In this document: positions 61,421-64,000 of the stretch, piece after piece
Layout of the letters: each line of letters begins with the position of its first letter
Position numbering within the stretch: position 1 is the stretch's first letter
NCBI RefSeq assembly: GCF_002234535.1
Contig: NZ_CP022521.1
Span: 4,960,001-5,024,000, forward strand
Length of the DNA stretch: 64,000 nt
DNA from: Actinoalloteichus hoggarensis
GTDB lineage: Bacteria; Actinomycetota; Actinomycetes; Mycobacteriales; Pseudonocardiaceae
Reading direction: 5' to 3'
The notes under the pieces: generated by a model
What the model was told of the DNA's origin: nothing
What the model saw: the letters and a program-made list of their open reading frames with translations, nothing else
The model's database searches: none
Position numbers and translations under genes: made by a program

Positions 61421-63751
61421 ATGGGCCCGTTGTCAAATTCTTCGCATGGTCCGAACGATGGCTCGCAATGCGAAGACATCCGCCGCGAACAGGACTACGT
61501 CTCGATGCTCTACGGCCGCGTCGACGAGCTGCGCAAGGAGACGACCGCCCGCCATGCCGCCGTGCTCGGCGAGGAGCACGCGGGAACGCCGCAGGCCTGG
61601 CTGGAGCGTGACATCGCCGCCGCCATGTACGCCGAGGAGCTGACCCGGCTCCGCGATGTCGAAGAGGGCCTCTACTTCGGCAGGCTCGACCTGGAGGGCG
61701 GCGGGCGACGACACATCGGCAGGCTGGGCCTCGCCGACGACAGCAACGACTACGAGCCGCTGCTGATGGACTGGCGGGCCCCGGCGGCCCGCCCGTTCTA
61801 CACGGCCACCGCCGCGTCTCCCGAGAACGTGCGGATGCGGCGCCACGTCCGCACCCGCGCACGCAAGGTCGTCACCCTCGACGACGAGGTGCTCGACCTG
61901 ACCGCCGCCGAGAACGCCGGCACGGGCTCCCTCACCGGAGAGGCCGCGCTGCTCGCCGCGATGAACCGCAGCCGGACCGGCCGGATGACCGACATCGTCG
62001 CCACCATCCAGCAGGAACAGGACCGGATCATCCGCTCGCCCCGGAGCGGGGTCCTCGTCGTCCAGGGCGGACCGGGTACCGGGAAGACCGCCGTCGCGCT
62101 GCACCGCACCGCCTACCTCCTCTACACCCATCGCGATCAGCTGGCCAAGCGCGGCACGCTGGTCATCGGACCGAATCCGACGTTTCTGCACTACATCAGC
62201 CAGGTCCTGCCCTCCCTCGGCGAGACCGGCGTGGTGCTCTCGACCGTCGCCGAGCTGTATCCGGGCATCACCGCGACCCGGCAGGAGCCCCCCGCCGTCG
62301 CCGCCCTGAAGGGCGACGCGGCGATGATCAAGCTGATGGCCGCCGCGGTGAAGGACCGGCAGAGCGTGCCGAGAAAGCCGATCGAGCTTCAGATCGATCG
62401 GGAGTCGGTCGTCATCGACCGCGCGATGGTCACCCAGGCACGCGGCCGGGCCAGACGCTCCCGACGCCCGCACAACGAGGCCAAGTCGATCTTCATCCGC
62501 GAGATGCTCGGCTCGATGACCCTGCAGATCGCCGACCGGCTCGGCAGGCACCTGCTCGACCGCGCCGACCTCGACGAGATCAGGGAGGAGCTGGCCTCGG
62601 ACGACGGCGTGCGCGCCACCCTCGACGAACTGTGGCCCACGTTGACGCCGGAACGGCTGCTGCGGGAGCTGTTCGACTCGCCCAAGCGACTGGCCACCGC
62701 GGCCCGACGGCTCTACACCGAGGAGCAGTGCGCGGCGATGCTGCGTTCGGACGGCGACGGCTGGACCCCCGCCGACATCCCGCTGCTCGACGAGGCGGCC
62801 GAACTGCTCGGCGAGGACACCAGGGCCGCCCGCAAGCAGGAGGAGCAGGCCCGACGCGCCGAGATCGCCTACGCGCAGGGGGTGCTGGACATCCTCGACA
62901 TGGAGGAGGACCTCGATCCCGAACTGCTGCGCGCGGTGGACATCGTCGACGCCCATCAGCTGGCCTCCCGCCAGGAGGAACGGCGGTACGAGACCACCGC
63001 GGCCCGCGCCGCCGCCGACCGGACCTGGACCTACGGGCACGTCGTCGTCGACGAGGCACAGGAACTGTCGGCGATGGCCTGGCGGGTGTTGATGCGTCGC
63101 TGCCCCAGCAAGTCGATGACCCTGGTCGGCGATGTCGCGCAGACCGGCTCCCAGGGCGGCGCCGACTCCTGGTCGCAGGTCCTCGGGCCCTACGTCGCCG
63201 AGCGTTGGCGCCTGGAGGAGCTGACGGTGAACTATCGGACTCCAGCCGAGATCATGACCGTCGCGGGCGACGTCGCCGCCGCGATCGACCCCGATCTCCG
63301 AGCGCCGCGATCGGTCCGGGAGACCGGGGTCCCGCCGTGGTCGCTGCGGGTTCCGGCGGGCACCACGGCCAAGGCGTTGGCGGACCTGGTGGCCGAGGAG
63401 GTCGCCGAGGTCGGCGACGGCCGGATCGCGGTGCTCGTCCCGGCGGCACGTCTCGACGAGCTCACCACCGCACTCGCCGACGAGCCGTCCTCGGTCGCGA
63501 CGCCGGGCGCGTCCGGCGATCTGACGGCGCAGACCACGGTGCTCACGGTCGGGCAGGCGAAGGGGCTGGAGTTCGACTCGGTCCTCGTCGTCGAGCCGCA
63601 GCTGATCGTCGACGAGTCCCCGCGCGGCCTCAACGACCTCTACGTCGCCGTCACCAGGACCACTCGCAGGCTCGGCGTGCTGCACACCGACGACCTGCCC
63701 GACGTGCTGTCCGGCCTGCATGCCAGGGACGCCGCCGACGACCTGGGCTGA
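61421..63751 (+). CDS. helR: RNA polymerase recycling motor ATPase HelR (HelD family)
   Basis: 776 residues, UvrD-like superfamily 1 ATPase. Walker A QGGPGTGKTAVALHRTAYLL near residue 216, motif II VVVDEAQELSAMAWRVL near 543, motif III LVGDVAQTGSQGGADSW, motif V/VI TVGQAKGLEFDSVLVVEP and LYVAVTRTTRRLGVLH. A long N-terminal coiled-coil arm (REQDYVSMLYGRVDELRKETTARH) precedes it, as in HelD proteins that clear RNA polymerase from DNA. Actinomycete HelR can confer rifampicin tolerance by displacing the drug. ATG 61421; a TTG at 61430 is possible. Confidence 0.9.
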   Translation: MGPLSNSSHGPNDGSQCEDIRREQDYVSMLYGRVDELRKETTARHAAVLGEEHAGTPQAWLERDIAAAMYAEELTRLRDVEEGLYFGRLDLEGGGRRHIGRLGLADDSNDYEPLLMDWRAPAARPFYTATAASPENVRMRRHVRTRARKVVTLDDEVLDLTAAENAGTGSLTGEAALLAAMNRSRTGRMTDIVATIQQEQDRIIRSPRSGVLVVQGGPGTGKTAVALHRTAYLLYTHRDQLAKRGTLVIGPNPTFLHYISQVLPSLGETGVVLSTVAELYPGITATRQEPPAVAALKGDAAMIKLMAAAVKDRQSVPRKPIELQIDRESVVIDRAMVTQARGRARRSRRPHNEAKSIFIREMLGSMTLQIADRLGRHLLDRADLDEIREELASDDGVRATLDELWPTLTPERLLRELFDSPKRLATAARRLYTEEQCAAMLRSDGDGWTPADIPLLDEAAELLGEDTRAARKQEEQARRAEIAYAQGVLDILDMEEDLDPELLRAVDIVDAHQLASRQEERRYETTAARAAADRTWTYGHVVVDEAQELSAMAWRVLMRRCPSKSMTLVGDVAQTGSQGGADSWSQVLGPYVAERWRLEELTVNYRTPAEIMTVAGDVAAAIDPDLRAPRSVRETGVPPWSLRVPAGTTAKALADLVAEEVAEVGDGRIAVLVPAARLDELTTALADEPSSVATPGASGDLTAQTTVLTVGQAKGLEFDSVLVVEPQLIVDESPRGLNDLYVAVTRTTRRLGVLHTDDLPDVLSGLHARDAADDLG

Positions 63752-64000
63752 GGACCCGCGTCCGCCCGCCGGGGTCGCCTGCCGGGGGTCGCCTGCCGGG
63801 GGTCGTCTGCCGGGGGCCGTCTGCTGCGATCGCCTGCCAAGGTCGCCGGGGTCGCCTGCCGGAGTCGCATGCCGCGCACGTCTGCCGCGGCCGCCTGCCG
63901 GGATCGGCTGCCGTGCTCGCCTGCTGTGGCCGCCTGCCGGAGTCGCATGCCGCGCACGCCTACCGCGGCCGCCTACCGCGGCCGCCTGCCGGGGTCGAGG
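63752..64000. repeat. Imperfect tandem repeats of about 12-13 bp (GGTCGCCTGCCGG)
   Basis: From 63770 to the end the DNA is built of variants of GTCGCCTGCCGG and GTCTGCCGC with rising divergence; no gene is supported. The window ends inside this array. Confidence 0.7.

Noticed and set aside
1-64000. tRNA or rRNA genes and IS elements
   Set aside because: No TPsiC-like GGTTCGA-type arms in a tRNA context, no rRNA segments, and no transposase motifs with terminal inverted repeats were recognised by eye.

Overview
This 64 kb window is very G+C-rich, with GTG starts, 4-nt ATGA/GTGA gene overlaps, leaderless-looking promoters, and actinobacterial marker families (DUF397/XRE pairs, DUF574 methyltransferases, DUF6300, DUF4180, HelD/HelR). 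It is chromosomal DNA of an actinomycete, most likely Pseudonocardiaceae (Actinoalloteichus-like). Several housekeeping genes sit among accessory genes: dnaE1, tex, metX/metY and cydABDC.

Layout. 1-8.3 kb: a DUF574 methyltransferase, a 1.6 kb gene-poor gap, then a compact type I-E Cascade operon casA-B-C-D-E with no cas3, cas1 or cas2. It is followed by a decayed CRISPR array and the 3' stub of a metallopeptidase gene. 8.4-11.2 kb: three small overlapping or closely packed genes for Cys-rich proteins and an XRE/TPR regulator. 11.6-14.1 kb: metX and metY (homoserine acetylation and sulfhydrylation). 14.4-20.8 kb: two copies of a two-gene module (short Asp-rich peptide plus PIMT-like methyltransferase) flanking tex and a PPOX-type flavoprotein; the second copy carries frameshifts in both genes. 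21.5-25.1 kb: nucleoside hydrolase, Vgb-like propeller, long heptamer satellites and a MarR-like regulator. 25.8-29.9 kb: a six-gene chain of small low-complexity or Cys-motif proteins, divergent from an XRE regulator with two tandem DUF397 genes. 30.0-31.7 kb: a DUF6461 remnant and a third peptide/methyltransferase pair. 31.7-40.2 kb: alpha/beta hydrolase, two ABM-like proteins, a DUF6300 protein and dnaE1. 40.4-40.9 kb: an intact nine-repeat orphan type I-E CRISPR array on the minus strand. 41-44 kb: HTH/DUF4180 pair and a NarL-type two-component system. 44.8-51.8 kb: cydABDC and a small membrane protein. 51.8-55.2 kb: ATP-grasp ligase coupled to an S15 acyl-peptidase. 55.5-64 kb: MSMEG_6728-like protein, truncated berberine-bridge oxidoreductase, MarR, TetR divergent from a siderophore-interacting protein, a small HTH protein and HelR.

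How the parts relate. The strongest novelty signal is three PIMT-like methyltransferases, each preceded by a short ORF that abuts or overlaps it. This is the two-gene architecture of imiditide (aspartimide) RiPPs. The second signal is a split CRISPR system: effector genes beside a dying array of one repeat type, and a healthy orphan array of another repeat type 33 kb away, with no nuclease-helicase or adaptation genes in the window. All functional statements come from reading the sequence and knowledge of the families; no database search was run.
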